A DNA stretch of 50,406 bases from Paractinoplanes lichenicola (GCF_016785085.1 NZ_JAENHO010000029.1:1-50406); one strand, 5' to 3'; positions 26,150 to 35,349 are shown, counted from the first letter of the stretch. Program-made: numbers and translations. Notes: generated from the sequence alone by a model not told the origin.

Positions 26150-27604
26150 TCAGGTGTCGAAGCGGGCCGCGGCCACCGCCAGCCACAGCTGCACCCGATC
26201 GGCCGTGCGGGCGAGCGAGCGCCCGGTCAGCCGTTCGATCTGGTCCATGCGGTAGCGAACCGTGTTGCGGTGCACGATCAGCCGGTCGGCCACCGCGGCC
26301 ACCGAGCCGTCCGCGTCCAGGTAGGCCCGGAGCGTAGCCAGCAGCGACCCCGCGTGCGCGGCGTCGAAATCGCGCAGTGGCCGCAGCACGTCGCGCGCGA
26401 GGTCGCGCAGCGGCACGTCCTCGCTGGCCAGCAGCAGCCCGGAGAGGCTCATCTGCTCGCGGTCGTTGATGCCGGGCCCGCGCGTCATCGCCTCGTGCGC
26501 CTCGTAATAGCTCCACCGCAGACCGTTCATGCCGGAATACCAGCCGCCGATGCCGACGCGTACCTCGCCGCCGTAACGCACTAGGTGGGCGTGCAGCTGG
26601 CGGGCGGTCTCGCGGGCGGGGCGACCCGGTTCGAGCACGGCGAGCAGGCAGTCGTCGAGCACCGCGGTGGTCGCGCCGGTCAGCGGCGGGCTGGTCAGCA
26701 GGCCCTGGGCCGGAACGCAACCGGCCACGATCAGCGCGTGCTCGTCCTCGGGGCGGATGCCGAAGACGGACAGTCGGCGGGCGGCCTCGGGAGCGCCGAT
26801 CGTGCCGCGCACCAGGTCTTCCAGCACCTGCCCGGCGAGCCGGCGTTTCCCGGCCAGCTCGGCGCGGCGGCGCGCGAGTTCCAGGCCCACGAGCGAGACC
26901 GCGTACGGCAGGACGTCAGCCGATCGCCGCGGGCGGCGGCAGCATAAGTAGGCCACCACCGTGTCTTCCACGCTGACCGGGATCGCCATCGGCAACTCGA
27001 CCGGCGCCTTACCCCGTACGGAGAAAAGGATCTGCTCGACCGGCCACGCCGCGCTGGCCGGCGCCGTCGCCAGCACCTGTCCATAGAGGTCGAGCACCAT
27101 CGCGGGCGCCCCCAGAATGTGGTGCAGCGACTCGACCAGCGCCCCCAGCCCGCGCCCCGACAGCAGCGCCCGGGCCAGGGTGTCGTGCTCGTCGAGCAGG
27201 TCGGCGAACCGGCCGTACTGCTCCTCGAGCACCCGGTCGGCCACGAACCGGTCGACCGCGATGAACGGTGTCGCGTACGGGATCTCGAGCACCGGCAGCC
27301 GGGCGACGCGGGCGGCCTCGAGCGTCGCACCGGGGATGGTCGCGTGGGTCAGCCCGATCCCGAAGCCGAGCCCGGCCGCCCGTCTCTCGGCCACCCGCTG
27401 CACGAATTGGCGCTGCGCCGGCGCGGTGGTCTGGCCGAGCCCGGTGGTCAGCACCAGCTCGCCGCCGCTCAGGAACGGGCGCGGATCGTCCAGCTCGGTG
27501 ACCGCGCACCAGCGCACCGGCTGCTTGAGCGCGGCCGGCTCCCCGTCGACCAGGCGCAGGCTCAGGTCGGGATCGGCGAGCACATCCGCCAATCTGAGCG
27601 TCAT
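26150..27604 (-). CDS. PucR-family transcriptional regulator of the polyamine locus
   Basis: This 484-residue protein starts at ATG 27604 (MTLRLADVLADPDLSLRLV). The N-terminal PucR domain (about 1-120) contains LSGGELVLTTGL, the middle is the CdaR/GGDEF-like region, and the C-terminus is the PucR helix-turn-helix (RAYLDADGSVAAVADRLIVH; RNTVRYRMDQIERLTGRSL). It is divergent from an aldehyde dehydrogenase-polyamine transport operon. PucR proteins in this setting respond to polyamine or purine catabolites; the specific inducer is inferred only from context. Confidence 0.9.
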   Translation of the reverse strand: MTLRLADVLADPDLSLRLVDGEPAALKQPVRWCAVTELDDPRPFLSGGELVLTTGLGQTTAPAQRQFVQRVAERRAAGLGFGIGLTHATIPGATLEAARVARLPVLEIPYATPFIAVDRFVADRVLEEQYGRFADLLDEHDTLARALLSGRGLGALVESLHHILGAPAMVLDLYGQVLATAPASAAWPVEQILFSVRGKAPVELPMAIPVSVEDTVVAYLCCRRPRRSADVLPYAVSLVGLELARRRAELAGKRRLAGQVLEDLVRGTIGAPEAARRLSVFGIRPEDEHALIVAGCVPAQGLLTSPPLTGATTAVLDDCLLAVLEPGRPARETARQLHAHLVRYGGEVRVGIGGWYSGMNGLRWSYYEAHEAMTRGPGINDREQMSLSGLLLASEDVPLRDLARDVLRPLRDFDAAHAGSLLATLRAYLDADGSVAAVADRLIVHRNTVRYRMDQIERLTGRSLARTADRVQLWLAVAAARFDT

Positions 27605-27646
27605 TGAGGGACTGTACTGCCGCACAACGATGTCGCGTAAGGACTG

Positions 27647-27670
27647 GATCGCTGTCCATTTACCGCGATC
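27647..27670. promoter_or_regulatory. Candidate operator between pucR and the aldehyde dehydrogenase
   Basis: GATCGC (27647-27652) and GCGATC (27665-27670) form a perfect inverted repeat separated by 12 bp in the 114-bp divergent intergenic region. The centre is A/T-richer than its surroundings (TCCATTTACC). The site fits a dimeric regulator controlling both directions. Confidence 0.5.
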
Positions 27671-27718
27671 ACTGCCCGCCTCTACGGTGACGTGCAACAC
27701 GTCGCGAGGGGGTGCCCG

Positions 27719-29068
27719 ATGCTTCAGCTCACGCCCCGCATCGGCGGCCACCCGGCCAGCGCCGACGATTGGATCGAGGTGCTCAGCCCGTACGACGGGT
27801 CGGCCGTGGCCCGGGTGCCCGCGCTCGGCGCCGCGCACGTCGACGCGGCGGTCGCGGCGGCCGTCAACGCGCTCGACCGGGACGACTTCCCCCAGTTCCG
27901 GCGCGCGGAGGTGCTCGAACGCGCGGCCGAGCTGCTGGCCGAACGGGTCGAGGAGTTCGCGGTCACGATCGCCCGCGAGGCCGGCAAGCCGATCCGCGAC
28001 GCCCGCGACGAGACCCGGCACTGCGTGGGCACCCTGCGCTTCTCCGCCGTCGAGGCCCGGCGGCTGGCCGGCGAGGTCGTGGCGATGGACGCGTCGGCGA
28101 GCGGATACGGACATCTCGGTTTCACGATCCGGCATCCGGCCGGGGTGGTCGCCGCGATCAGCCCGTTCACGTTTCCGCTCGACCTGGTCGCGCACAAGCT
28201 GGGCCCGGCGGTCGCCTCCGGCTGCCCGGTCGTGCTCAAACCGGCCGGCCGGGCCCCGGTCTCCGCCATCCGCCTGGTCGACCTGCTCGTCGAGGCCGGG
28301 CTGCCCGCCGACTGGATCTCGGTGGTCACCGGCACCGGCCCCGAGGCGGGGATGCCGCTGGTCAGCCACCCGGGCCCCGCGGTCGTCACATTCACCGGCA
28401 GTGTGCCCGTCGGTCGTCGCATTCAGCAGGCCGCGCTCGGCAGACGCGTGCTCCTCGAACTCGGCGCGACCGCCCCGGTCATCGTCGAACCCGACGCCGA
28501 CCTGCCCCGCGCGATCACCGCGATCAGACAGGGCGCTTTCTCGTGCGTCTCCGCGCAACGAGTGCTCGTCCACGGGTCGCTCTACCGGACGGTGCTCGCG
28601 GCGCTGATCGAAGCCGCCCGTTCGCTGCGCCTGGGTGACCCGCTGGCCGAGGAGACCGAGGTCGGGCCGCCGATCTCACCCGCCGCCACCGAGCGGATCG
28701 CGCACTGGCTTCAGGAGGCGCGGGACGCGGGCGTGGCCGTGGCCGGCGGCGAGGTGCACGGCACGGTGATGACCCCCGCGGTTGTCGCCGACCCGCCGCA
28801 GCACCTCGACGTCTCTCGGCGGGAGGTGCTCGGTCCGGTGCTCACCGTGACGCCGTACGGGGATCTGACCGAGGCGATCGCGCTGGCCGGTGACGCCGGG
28901 CCGCAGGCCGCCATCTTCACCGCCGGCCTGGGAGCGGCCCTGCGTGCGGCCCGTGAGCTGCGCTTCGAGTCCGTGCTCATCAATCAGGGGCCGGCGCTGC
29001 GCACCGGCGAGCAGACCTACGCCGTACGGGAAATGACCGATCGGAAGTTTGTGGTGGTGAGCCCATGA
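27719..29068 (+). CDS. NAD(P)-dependent aldehyde dehydrogenase (likely polyamine catabolism)
   Basis: This 449-residue aldehyde dehydrogenase starts at ATG 27719 after GAGGGGG. Catalytic features are visible: AAISPFTFPLDLVAHKLGPA (cofactor-binding loop), VTFTGSVPVGR, the general-base Glu in LLELGATAPVIVEP, and the nucleophile Cys in GAFSCVSAQRVLV. It overlaps potA by ATGA, so it is made together with a polyamine importer. Oxidation of an aminoaldehyde such as 4-aminobutanal from putrescine is inferred from this linkage. No aminotransferase or amine oxidase is next to it. Confidence 0.85.
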   Translation: MLQLTPRIGGHPASADDWIEVLSPYDGSAVARVPALGAAHVDAAVAAAVNALDRDDFPQFRRAEVLERAAELLAERVEEFAVTIAREAGKPIRDARDETRHCVGTLRFSAVEARRLAGEVVAMDASASGYGHLGFTIRHPAGVVAAISPFTFPLDLVAHKLGPAVASGCPVVLKPAGRAPVSAIRLVDLLVEAGLPADWISVVTGTGPEAGMPLVSHPGPAVVTFTGSVPVGRRIQQAALGRRVLLELGATAPVIVEPDADLPRAITAIRQGAFSCVSAQRVLVHGSLYRTVLAALIEAARSLRLGDPLAEETEVGPPISPAATERIAHWLQEARDAGVAVAGGEVHGTVMTPAVVADPPQHLDVSRREVLGPVLTVTPYGDLTEAIALAGDAGPQAAIFTAGLGAALRAARELRFESVLINQGPALRTGEQTYAVREMTDRKFVVVSP

Positions 29069-30066
29069 GCGTGCCCGCGATCGCCCTGGCCGGCCTGCGC
29101 AAGTCGTTCGGCCCGGTCGAGGCCGTGGCCGGGATCGACCTCGAGATCGCCGACGGCGAGTTCTTCTCGATGCTCGGCCCCTCCGGTTCCGGCAAGACCA
29201 CGGTGCTGCGCATGATCGCCGGCTTCGAGCGGCCGACGGCGGGCACGGTCGCGTTGAGCGGCCGCGACGTGACCGAGTTGGCCCCGTACGAGCGTGACGT
29301 GAACACGGTCTTCCAGGACTACGCGCTCTTCCCGCATCTGAGCGTGCTCGAGAACGTCGAGTACGGCCTGAAGGTGCGCAAAGTCCCGCGCAAGGAACGC
29401 CGGGCCCGCGCCGAGGAGGCGCTGGAATCGGTGCGCCTGCCCGGCTTCGGCGGCCGCAAGCCGAGCGCGATGTCGGGCGGTCAGCGGCAGCGCGTGGCCC
29501 TGGCCCGGGCCCTGGTCAACCGGCCCAAGGTGCTGCTGCTCGACGAGCCGCTGGGCGCCCTCGACCTCAAGCTGCGCGAGCAGATGCAGGTCGAGCTCAA
29601 GCAGATCCAGCGCGACGTCGGCATCACGTTCGTCTTCGTCACCCACGATCAGGACGAGGCGCTGACCATGAGCGATCGGGTGGCCGTGTTCGACGCCGGC
29701 CGGATCGCCCAGGTCGGTACGCCCGAGGAGGTCTACGAGCACCCGGCGACCCCGTTCGTGGCGGGTTTCGTCGGAACGTCCAACTTGCTCAGCGGTTCGG
29801 CCGCGCATCAGATCCTGGGCCGCGAAGGCACTTTCTCCGTACGGCCGGAGAAGATCGCGCTGGCCGAGGAAGGCGCACCGGGCACCGTGGCCGAGGTCAT
29901 CTACGCCGGCCCGGTGACCCGCTACCTGGTCGACCTGGACGCGGGGGCCCGGATGGTCGTGATGGAGCAGAACCGGCGTACGGGGAAATCGCACCGCGGG
30001 GAAAGAGTCCGGCTCACCTGGCAGGCCGAGCACGTGATCGAGATCGGAGCGAACCATGCGTCATAA
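29065..30066 (+). CDS. potA: Polyamine ABC transporter ATP-binding protein
   Basis: This 333-residue ATPase has Walker A (GPSGSGKTTVLRMIAG, about 35-50), the signature SGGQRQRVALARAL, Walker B (VLLLDEPLGALDLK) and a switch His (VFVTHDQDEA), followed by a C-terminal TOBE-type domain (VRPEKIALAEEGAPG). This layout is that of PotA/spermidine-putrescine importers. It overlaps the dehydrogenase upstream and the binding protein downstream. Confidence 0.92.
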   Translation: MSVPAIALAGLRKSFGPVEAVAGIDLEIADGEFFSMLGPSGSGKTTVLRMIAGFERPTAGTVALSGRDVTELAPYERDVNTVFQDYALFPHLSVLENVEYGLKVRKVPRKERRARAEEALESVRLPGFGGRKPSAMSGGQRQRVALARALVNRPKVLLLDEPLGALDLKLREQMQVELKQIQRDVGITFVFVTHDQDEALTMSDRVAVFDAGRIAQVGTPEEVYEHPATPFVAGFVGTSNLLSGSAAHQILGREGTFSVRPEKIALAEEGAPGTVAEVIYAGPVTRYLVDLDAGARMVVMEQNRRTGKSHRGERVRLTWQAEHVIEIGANHAS

Positions 30067-31252
30067 ATTGCTGATGTCGGCCCTGGCGGCGGGTGTGCTC
30101 GTGCTCGCCGGATGCGGAGGGGACGGCGACGACGGCGGCGGCAGCGGCCCCGGCGGCCTGAGCGTCCCCAAGGTCGACAAGCTGGCCGCGCTGGGTCAGG
30201 GCGAGGGCGCGGTCAACGTCATCGCCTGGGCCGGCTACGTCGAGGACGGCTCGACCGACCCCAAGGTCGACTGGGTGTCCGGCTTCGAGAAGGAGACCGG
30301 CTGCCAGGTCAACACCAAGGTCGCGGGCACCTCCGACGAGATGGTCACGCTGATGAAGACCGGCGAGTACGACGTGGTCTCGGCCTCCGGCGACGCGTCG
30401 CTGCGGCTGATCTACGGCGGCGACGTCGCCCCGGTCAACACCGACCTGATCGCGAACTACTCCGACGTCTTCGAGGGCCTCAAGAACAAGCAGTGGAACT
30501 CGGTCGACAACCAGCCGTACGGGGTGCCGCACGGCCGCGGCGCCAACCTGCTGATGTATCGCACCGACACCGTCAAACCCGCACCGACCTCGTGGGGCGC
30601 CGTCTTCGACGCGAACTCGCCGTACCAGGGCAAGATCACCGCGTACGACTCCCCGATCTACATCGCCGACGCCGCGCTCTACCTGATGAAGACCAAGCCC
30701 GACCTCGGCATCAAAAATCCGTACGCGCTCGACGAGACCCAGTTCAAGGCCGCGACCGACCTGCTGACCGAGCAGAACAAGCTGATCGGCGAGTACTGGT
30801 CGGATTACACCAAGGAGGTGCAGGCCTTCAAGAGCGGCGACTCCGTGCTCGGCACCACCTGGCAGGTGATCGCCAACCTGGCCACGGCCGACAAGGCGCC
30901 GGTCGAGGCGATCCTGCCTGCTGAGGGCGCCACCGGCTGGTCCGACACGTGGATGATCTCGTCGAAGGCCAAGCACCCGAACTGCGGCTACCTGTGGATG
31001 AACCACATCATCTCGCCCAAGGCCAACGCCGGGGTGGCCGAGTGGTTCGGCGAGGCTCCCGCCAACAAGCTGTCCTGCGCCGAGACCGCCGACAAGAACC
31101 ACTGCACGACGTTCCACGCCGAGGACGAGGCCTATTTCGACCAGGTCTGGTATTGGACGACCCCGCTGGCCCAGTGCGTCGACGGGCGCACCGACGTGAC
31201 CTGCAAGGACTACGCGGCCTGGACCCAGGCGTGGACAACGATCAAGGGCTAG
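30056..31252 (+). CDS. potD: Polyamine ABC transporter substrate-binding lipoprotein
   Basis: This 398-residue binding protein has a lipobox LAGC (Cys about residue 19) and a Gly/Asp-rich linker. The mature domain starts VNVIAWAGYVEDGSTDPKVD; YGVPHGRGANLLMYRTDTV is typical of PotD/PotF-like proteins. Four cysteines toward the C-terminus (LSCAETADKNHCTTF; QCVDGRTDVTC) could form disulfides in the extracytoplasmic protein. The start overlaps potA by 11 bp. Confidence 0.92.
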   Translation: MRHKLLMSALAAGVLVLAGCGGDGDDGGGSGPGGLSVPKVDKLAALGQGEGAVNVIAWAGYVEDGSTDPKVDWVSGFEKETGCQVNTKVAGTSDEMVTLMKTGEYDVVSASGDASLRLIYGGDVAPVNTDLIANYSDVFEGLKNKQWNSVDNQPYGVPHGRGANLLMYRTDTVKPAPTSWGAVFDANSPYQGKITAYDSPIYIADAALYLMKTKPDLGIKNPYALDETQFKAATDLLTEQNKLIGEYWSDYTKEVQAFKSGDSVLGTTWQVIANLATADKAPVEAILPAEGATGWSDTWMISSKAKHPNCGYLWMNHIISPKANAGVAEWFGEAPANKLSCAETADKNHCTTFHAEDEAYFDQVWYWTTPLAQCVDGRTDVTCKDYAAWTQAWTTIKG

Positions 31253-32070
31253 GGCGCCGGCGGTGGCAGCTGGCCGCCCTGCTCTCGGCACCCATGCTCT
31301 GGCTCGGCGTCGCGTATCTGGGCGCGCTGGCCGTGCTGCTGGTGTCCGCGTTCTGGACGGTCAACGGCTTCACCGGCGAGGTGGTCCGGGAGTTCTCGCT
31401 GCAGAACTTCCGGACCATCGTCACCGAGGAGGTCTATCGCAACGTCACCCTGCGCAGCCTCGGGGTGGCGGTGGCAGTCACGGCGATCTGCGTGGTGCTG
31501 GCGCTGCCGATGGCGTTCTACATGGCCAAGGTCGCTTCCCCACGTACGAGGCATTGGCTGGTCATCGCCATCCTCACCCCGCTCTGGGCGTCCTATCTCG
31601 TCAAGGCGTACGCGTGGCGGGTGTTGCTGGCCAACGACGGCCCGCTCGACTCGCTGATCGGCACGCCCGGCTACGGACTGTTCGCCGTCGTGATCGTCCT
31701 GTCCTACCTGTGGCTGCCCTACATGATCCTGCCGATCTACGCCGGGCTCGAACGGCTGCCCGACTCGCTGCTCGAGGCCTCGGCCGACCTGGGCGCGCGG
31801 GGCGGCCGGACGTTCCGCGGCGTCGTCCTGCCGATCCTGGTGCCTTCGATCTTCGCCGGCTCGATCTTCACGTTCTCGCTGTCGCTGGGCGACTACATCA
31901 CCGTGCAGATCGTCGGCGGCAAGAGCCAGCTGATCGGCAACCTGGTCTACGCCAACGTCGGCGCGGCCAACAACCTCCCGTTCGCGGCCGCCATCGCCTG
32001 CGTGCCCGTGCTGATCATGGTTGTTTATCTGACCGCCGTACGCCGTTCGGGCGCGCTGGAGGAGCTGTGA
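31231..32070 (+). CDS. potB: Polyamine ABC transporter permease (PotB-like)
   Basis: This protein of about 279 residues starts at GTG 31231, overlapping potD by 22 bp; no closer in-frame start precedes the first membrane helix (LAALLSAPMLWLGVAYLGAL), so the start is likely but not certain. About six helices and the EAA motif (LLEASADLGARGGRTFRGVV) mark it as the first permease of the importer. Confidence 0.88.
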   Translation: MDNDQGLGRRRWQLAALLSAPMLWLGVAYLGALAVLLVSAFWTVNGFTGEVVREFSLQNFRTIVTEEVYRNVTLRSLGVAVAVTAICVVLALPMAFYMAKVASPRTRHWLVIAILTPLWASYLVKAYAWRVLLANDGPLDSLIGTPGYGLFAVVIVLSYLWLPYMILPIYAGLERLPDSLLEASADLGARGGRTFRGVVLPILVPSIFAGSIFTFSLSLGDYITVQIVGGKSQLIGNLVYANVGAANNLPFAAAIACVPVLIMVVYLTAVRRSGALEEL

Positions 32071-32867
32071 CACGGTGGGTGCTGCGGTCGGTGATGGCGC
32101 TCGGCCTGTTCTTCATCTACGCGCCGCTGCTGCTCGTGCTGGTCAACTCCTTCAACGGCGACCGTACGTTCGGCTGGCCGCCCCACGATTTCACCACCCA
32201 GTGGTGGTCGGCGGCGTGGCACAACGGCGGCGCCCGCGACGCCCTGTGGACGTCGGTCAAGGCCGGCCTCGGCGCCACCGCGATCGCCCTCGTGCTGGGC
32301 ACGATGGTCGCCTTCGCCGTGCAGCGCTTCCAGTTCTTCGGCCGTGACACCGTCTCGCTGCTGATCGTGCTGCCGATCGCCCTGCCCGGCATCGTCACCG
32401 GCATCGCCCTGGACAGCGCGTGGCGCTCGGTGATCGCCCCGCTCGGCCTGGGCAAGGGCCTGTTCTCGGTGATCGTCGGGCACGCCACGTTCTGCGTGGT
32501 CACCGTCTACAACAACGTGCTGGCCCGGCTGCGCCGCAGCGGCGTCTCGTTCGAGGAGGCGTCGGCCGACCTCGGCGCGTCCCCCGCCCAGACGTTCCGC
32601 TACATCACGTTCCCGATGATCCGCTCCGCCCTGCTGGCCGGCGGCCTGCTGGCGTTCGCCCTCTCCTTCGACGAGATCATCGTCACCACGTTCACGGCGG
32701 GCCCCGGCATCCAGACCCTGCCCATCTGGATCTTCAACAACCTCTTCCGCCCCAACCAGGCCCCGGTGGTCAACGTGGTCGCGGCCGTCCTCATCGTCCT
32801 CTCCGTCCTCCCGGTCTGGCTGGCCCAACGCGTCGCCGGCCCGGAGGCGGGAGCAAGCCGGACGTAG
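32067..32867 (+). CDS. potC: Polyamine ABC transporter permease (PotC-like)
   Basis: This 266-residue permease starts at GTG in a GTGA overlap with potB, behind GGAGGAG. It begins with a helix (MALGLFFIYAPLLLVLVNSF) and contains the EAA motif (FEEASADLGASPAQTFRYIT) and the PotC-like FALSFDEIIVTTF. With PotA, PotB and PotD it completes the transporter. It is the last gene of the operon. Confidence 0.91.
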   Translation: MTRWVLRSVMALGLFFIYAPLLLVLVNSFNGDRTFGWPPHDFTTQWWSAAWHNGGARDALWTSVKAGLGATAIALVLGTMVAFAVQRFQFFGRDTVSLLIVLPIALPGIVTGIALDSAWRSVIAPLGLGKGLFSVIVGHATFCVVTVYNNVLARLRRSGVSFEEASADLGASPAQTFRYITFPMIRSALLAGGLLAFALSFDEIIVTTFTAGPGIQTLPIWIFNNLFRPNQAPVVNVVAAVLIVLSVLPVWLAQRVAGPEAGASRT

Positions 32868-32879
32868 CCGGCTCGAAGG

Positions 32880-32936
32880 GCCCTGGAACCGGGGCGGGAA
32901 ATATTCAGGGCGATCACGTGAACCGCGCGGATCCGC
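32880..32936. promoter_or_regulatory. Hairpin and palindromes in front of the biosynthetic cluster
   Basis: GCCCTG (32880-32885) pairs with CAGGGC (32906-32911), possibly ending the pot operon. Two perfect palindromes follow: TCACGTGA (32914-32921) and GCGGATCCGC (32927-32936). They lie 67-90 bp before the first ACP gene and may be operators for the cluster, which has no regulator of its own in the window. No clear -10/-35 pair was found. Confidence 0.4.
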
Positions 32937-33002
32937 TCCCGCCGGGCCCAGGACAACACTGATTCTCGTGCCGCACAGGGGGTGGGGCACGGGGAGGTGA
33001 CC

Positions 33003-33266
33003 ATGTCTCTGCGGACCGATCTCTACGCCGATATCACCGGGTTTCTGACCGCCAAGTGCGATGCCGACCCGGATCAGCTCTCGGTGGAATCCGATCTGTA
33101 CTACGACATCGGCATCGATTCGCTCGATCTCGTCGCCATGGCCCAGACCCTGCAGGGCTCGTACGGCATCTCGATGGACGACGAGCGCATCGGCGGGCTC
33201 CGCACCGTCGGTGACGTCCTGGAGTTCGCCCTGTCCAAGATCGAGACGACGAAGGTAGCCGCCTAG
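33003..33266 (+). CDS. Acyl carrier protein 1 of the DarB-type cluster
   Basis: This 87-residue acyl carrier protein has the 4'-phosphopantetheine Ser in DIGIDSLDLVAMAQ (about residue 40) and an acidic helix-rich profile (LSVESDLYYDI). GGGGAGGTGA precedes ATG 33003. It starts a one-directional cluster and lies 24 bp before the ketosynthase that it probably serves. Confidence 0.92.
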   Translation: MSLRTDLYADITGFLTAKCDADPDQLSVESDLYYDIGIDSLDLVAMAQTLQGSYGISMDDERIGGLRTVGDVLEFALSKIETTKVAA

Positions 33267-33290
33267 CTCGTCGTACGGGGGAGAGAAGCT

Positions 33291-34427
33291 ATGCCTGCCT
33301 ACATCACCGCCATGGGACGGTTCCTGCCCGGCGAGCCGGTGCCGAACGAGGAGATCGAGGACTACCTCGGCAGCGTCGGCCGCGCGACCTCCGAGCTGCG
33401 CGAGCAGATCCTGGCCAACTGCGGGATCAAGTCGCGGCACTACGCCATCGACAAGCAGCACAAGACGTTGTTCTCCAACACCGACATGGCGGTCGCGGCG
33501 ATCCGTCAGGCGGTGGACCGCTCGGACATCACCCTCGACGACATCGACCTGATCGCGGCGGCCACCGCCGTACCGGATCTGGTCGCCCCCGGCATCGCCA
33601 GCGGCATCCACGGCGAGCTGGGCAGCCCGCCCTGCGAGATCGTCACCACGCACGGCATCTGCAGCTCCGGGATGATGGCCCTCAAGAACGCCTACCTGCA
33701 GGTGGCGGCGGGCGAGAAGAGGAACGCGATCGCCTCGGCCTCCGAGCTGGCGTCGCGGTTCATGCGCAGCGACCGGTTCGCCGACGTCCGGCCGGTCTCC
33801 GACGACGGCGCGATCGCCATGGAGATGGCCTTCCTGCGCTACATGCTCTCGGACGGCGCGGGCGCCGCGGTCGTGCGGGACCGGCCGGCCACCGGCGGGG
33901 TCAGCCTGCGGATCGACTGGATCACCCTCACCTCGTACGCCAACACCGAGAAGACCTGCATGTACATGGGCTCGGCGGACAACTCGGCCGAGCGGACGTG
34001 GTGGGACTACCCCTCGGCGGGCGAGGCGGCGGCCGACGGCGCGCTGGCCCTGCGCCAGAATCTGGGGCTGCTGCCGCACCTCGTACGGGTCGGGGTGAAG
34101 GAATATCAGCGGCTGCTCGACGAGGGCCGTTTCGACCCCGACGAGCTGGCCTGGTTCCCCGCGCACTACTCCAGCGAGCGGATGAAATCCATGGTGCTCA
34201 AGGAGATCGAGCGCAAGCAGGTCCGCGGGCCGTCGGTCGAGAAGTGGTTCAGCAACCTGCCCCGGGTCGGCAACATGGGCTCGGCCAGCATCTTCGTGAT
34301 CCTCGAGGAGATGCTCGCCGAGAAGCTGATCTCGCCCGGCGACAAGCTGCTGGTGATGGTGCCCGAGTCCGGCCGGTTCGCGGTGTCGTTCGCGCACCTG
34401 ACGGCCGTCGCCCCCGGGGAGGCCTGA
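33291..34427 (+). CDS. StlD/DarB-family beta-ketosynthase
   Basis: This 378-residue ketosynthase III-like enzyme has a Cys124 nucleophile (THGICSSGMMALKNAY), His292 (FPAHYSS) and Asn328 (RVGNMGSAS), a complete triad. Several stretches match, from memory, the StlD/DarB family rather than FabH: FLPGEPVPNEEIEDYLG, FLRYMLSDGAGAAVV, TSYANTEKTCMY, and SASIFVILEEMLAEKLISPG near the end. DarB couples two acyl thioesters into a 2,5-dialkylcyclohexane-1,3-dione, the precursor of dialkylresorcinols. Here it follows an ACP and precedes a DarA-like protein by 4 bp. Assignment to the family is strong; the product is inferred. Confidence 0.85.
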   Translation: MPAYITAMGRFLPGEPVPNEEIEDYLGSVGRATSELREQILANCGIKSRHYAIDKQHKTLFSNTDMAVAAIRQAVDRSDITLDDIDLIAAATAVPDLVAPGIASGIHGELGSPPCEIVTTHGICSSGMMALKNAYLQVAAGEKRNAIASASELASRFMRSDRFADVRPVSDDGAIAMEMAFLRYMLSDGAGAAVVRDRPATGGVSLRIDWITLTSYANTEKTCMYMGSADNSAERTWWDYPSAGEAAADGALALRQNLGLLPHLVRVGVKEYQRLLDEGRFDPDELAWFPAHYSSERMKSMVLKEIERKQVRGPSVEKWFSNLPRVGNMGSASIFVILEEMLAEKLISPGDKLLVMVPESGRFAVSFAHLTAVAPGEA

Positions 34428-34431
34428 CGTC

Positions 34432-35349
34432 ATGGGCGCAGCGCCCCGCGTGACGGTCTACTGGTTCTCGCAGACCGGTCAGCTCCTGGAATCCGTCTCC
34501 GCCGTCACCGACCCGCTGGAGAAGGCGGGCTGGGACATCCGCAAGGTCGAGATCACGCCGCGGATGCCCTACCCCTTCCCCTGGCCCGTACGCCGGTTCT
34601 TCGGTGTTTTCCCCGCCTCGGTCGACCCGGCCGCGGCCCCCGAGATCACCGCCCGGCCACCGGTGCCCGTGGACGACGACGCCGACCTGATCGTCTTCGC
34701 CTTCCCCGTCTGGTATCTGGCCCCCGCCCTGCCCATGCGGGCGCTCGTCGGCGCCGAGCCGCGGGCGTTCGCCGGGCGGCCCGTCGTCGGCCTCGTCGCG
34801 TGCCGCAACATGTGGTATTCGGCCGCCCTCGAGGTGCGGCGGCTGCTCGAGGCCGCGGGCGGGCACTACCTGGGCACGATCGCCGCCGTCGACACCGCCT
34901 CGGCCGGGATCACCTTCGTCACCACGCTGCGCTGGCTGCTCGCCGGCAAGCGGGAGGCGTCCTGGGGGTTCCCCCGCGCCGGCGTGCCCGACCCGGAGCT
35001 CGATCGGCTGGCCGACCTGGGCGAGCTGCTGGCCGAGACCGACGCCTCGGCCGAGCAGGTCCGCACCGTCCTGGCCGCCCAGGACGCGGCCCCGGTCAAT
35101 CCGCCGCTGGCCGCGGCCGACCTGCTCGCCGGCCGGGCCTTCCGGTTCTGGGGCCGGGGCATCCGGCGGCGCGGCCCGGCGCAGCGCAAGGCGCTCATGG
35201 GGGTGTTCGTGCTCTGGCTGTCCGGCGCCATCTTCGCCGGCCTGCCCGTCGTCGTGATCACCCGGCTCCTGTTCCGGTCCGGTTTCGACGCCGCGGTCGC
35301 CCGGCGCCTGACCTCGGTCGTCGCCCGTCTCGCGGAGGTGCCCGAATGA
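34432..35349 (+). CDS. DarA-like flavodoxin-fold protein with C-terminal membrane segment
   Basis: This 305-residue protein opens with a flavodoxin-like phosphate loop (VYWFSQTGQLLESVSAV) and DLIVFAFPVWYLAPALPMRA, and matches from memory the proteins labelled 'dialkylresorcinol condensing enzyme DarA', which pair with DarB and act as the aromatase. It ends with a hydrophobic helix (MGVFVLWLSGAIFAGLPVVV, about residues 258-277), so it may sit on the membrane. GGGGAGG precedes ATG 34432. Oxidation of a cyclohexanedione to a resorcinol is the inferred reaction. Confidence 0.72.
   Translation: MGAAPRVTVYWFSQTGQLLESVSAVTDPLEKAGWDIRKVEITPRMPYPFPWPVRRFFGVFPASVDPAAAPEITARPPVPVDDDADLIVFAFPVWYLAPALPMRALVGAEPRAFAGRPVVGLVACRNMWYSAALEVRRLLEAAGGHYLGTIAAVDTASAGITFVTTLRWLLAGKREASWGFPRAGVPDPELDRLADLGELLAETDASAEQVRTVLAAQDAAPVNPPLAAADLLAGRAFRFWGRGIRRRGPAQRKALMGVFVLWLSGAIFAGLPVVVITRLLFRSGFDAAVARRLTSVVARLAEVPE

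Noticed and set aside
25562..26720. Long frames through the 15-bp repeat (plus and minus strands)
   Set aside because: A 15-bp unit without stops opens all frames; the products are pentapeptide repeats (e.g. VPKRR, RHPPL) fused to shadows of the GNAT and PucR genes.
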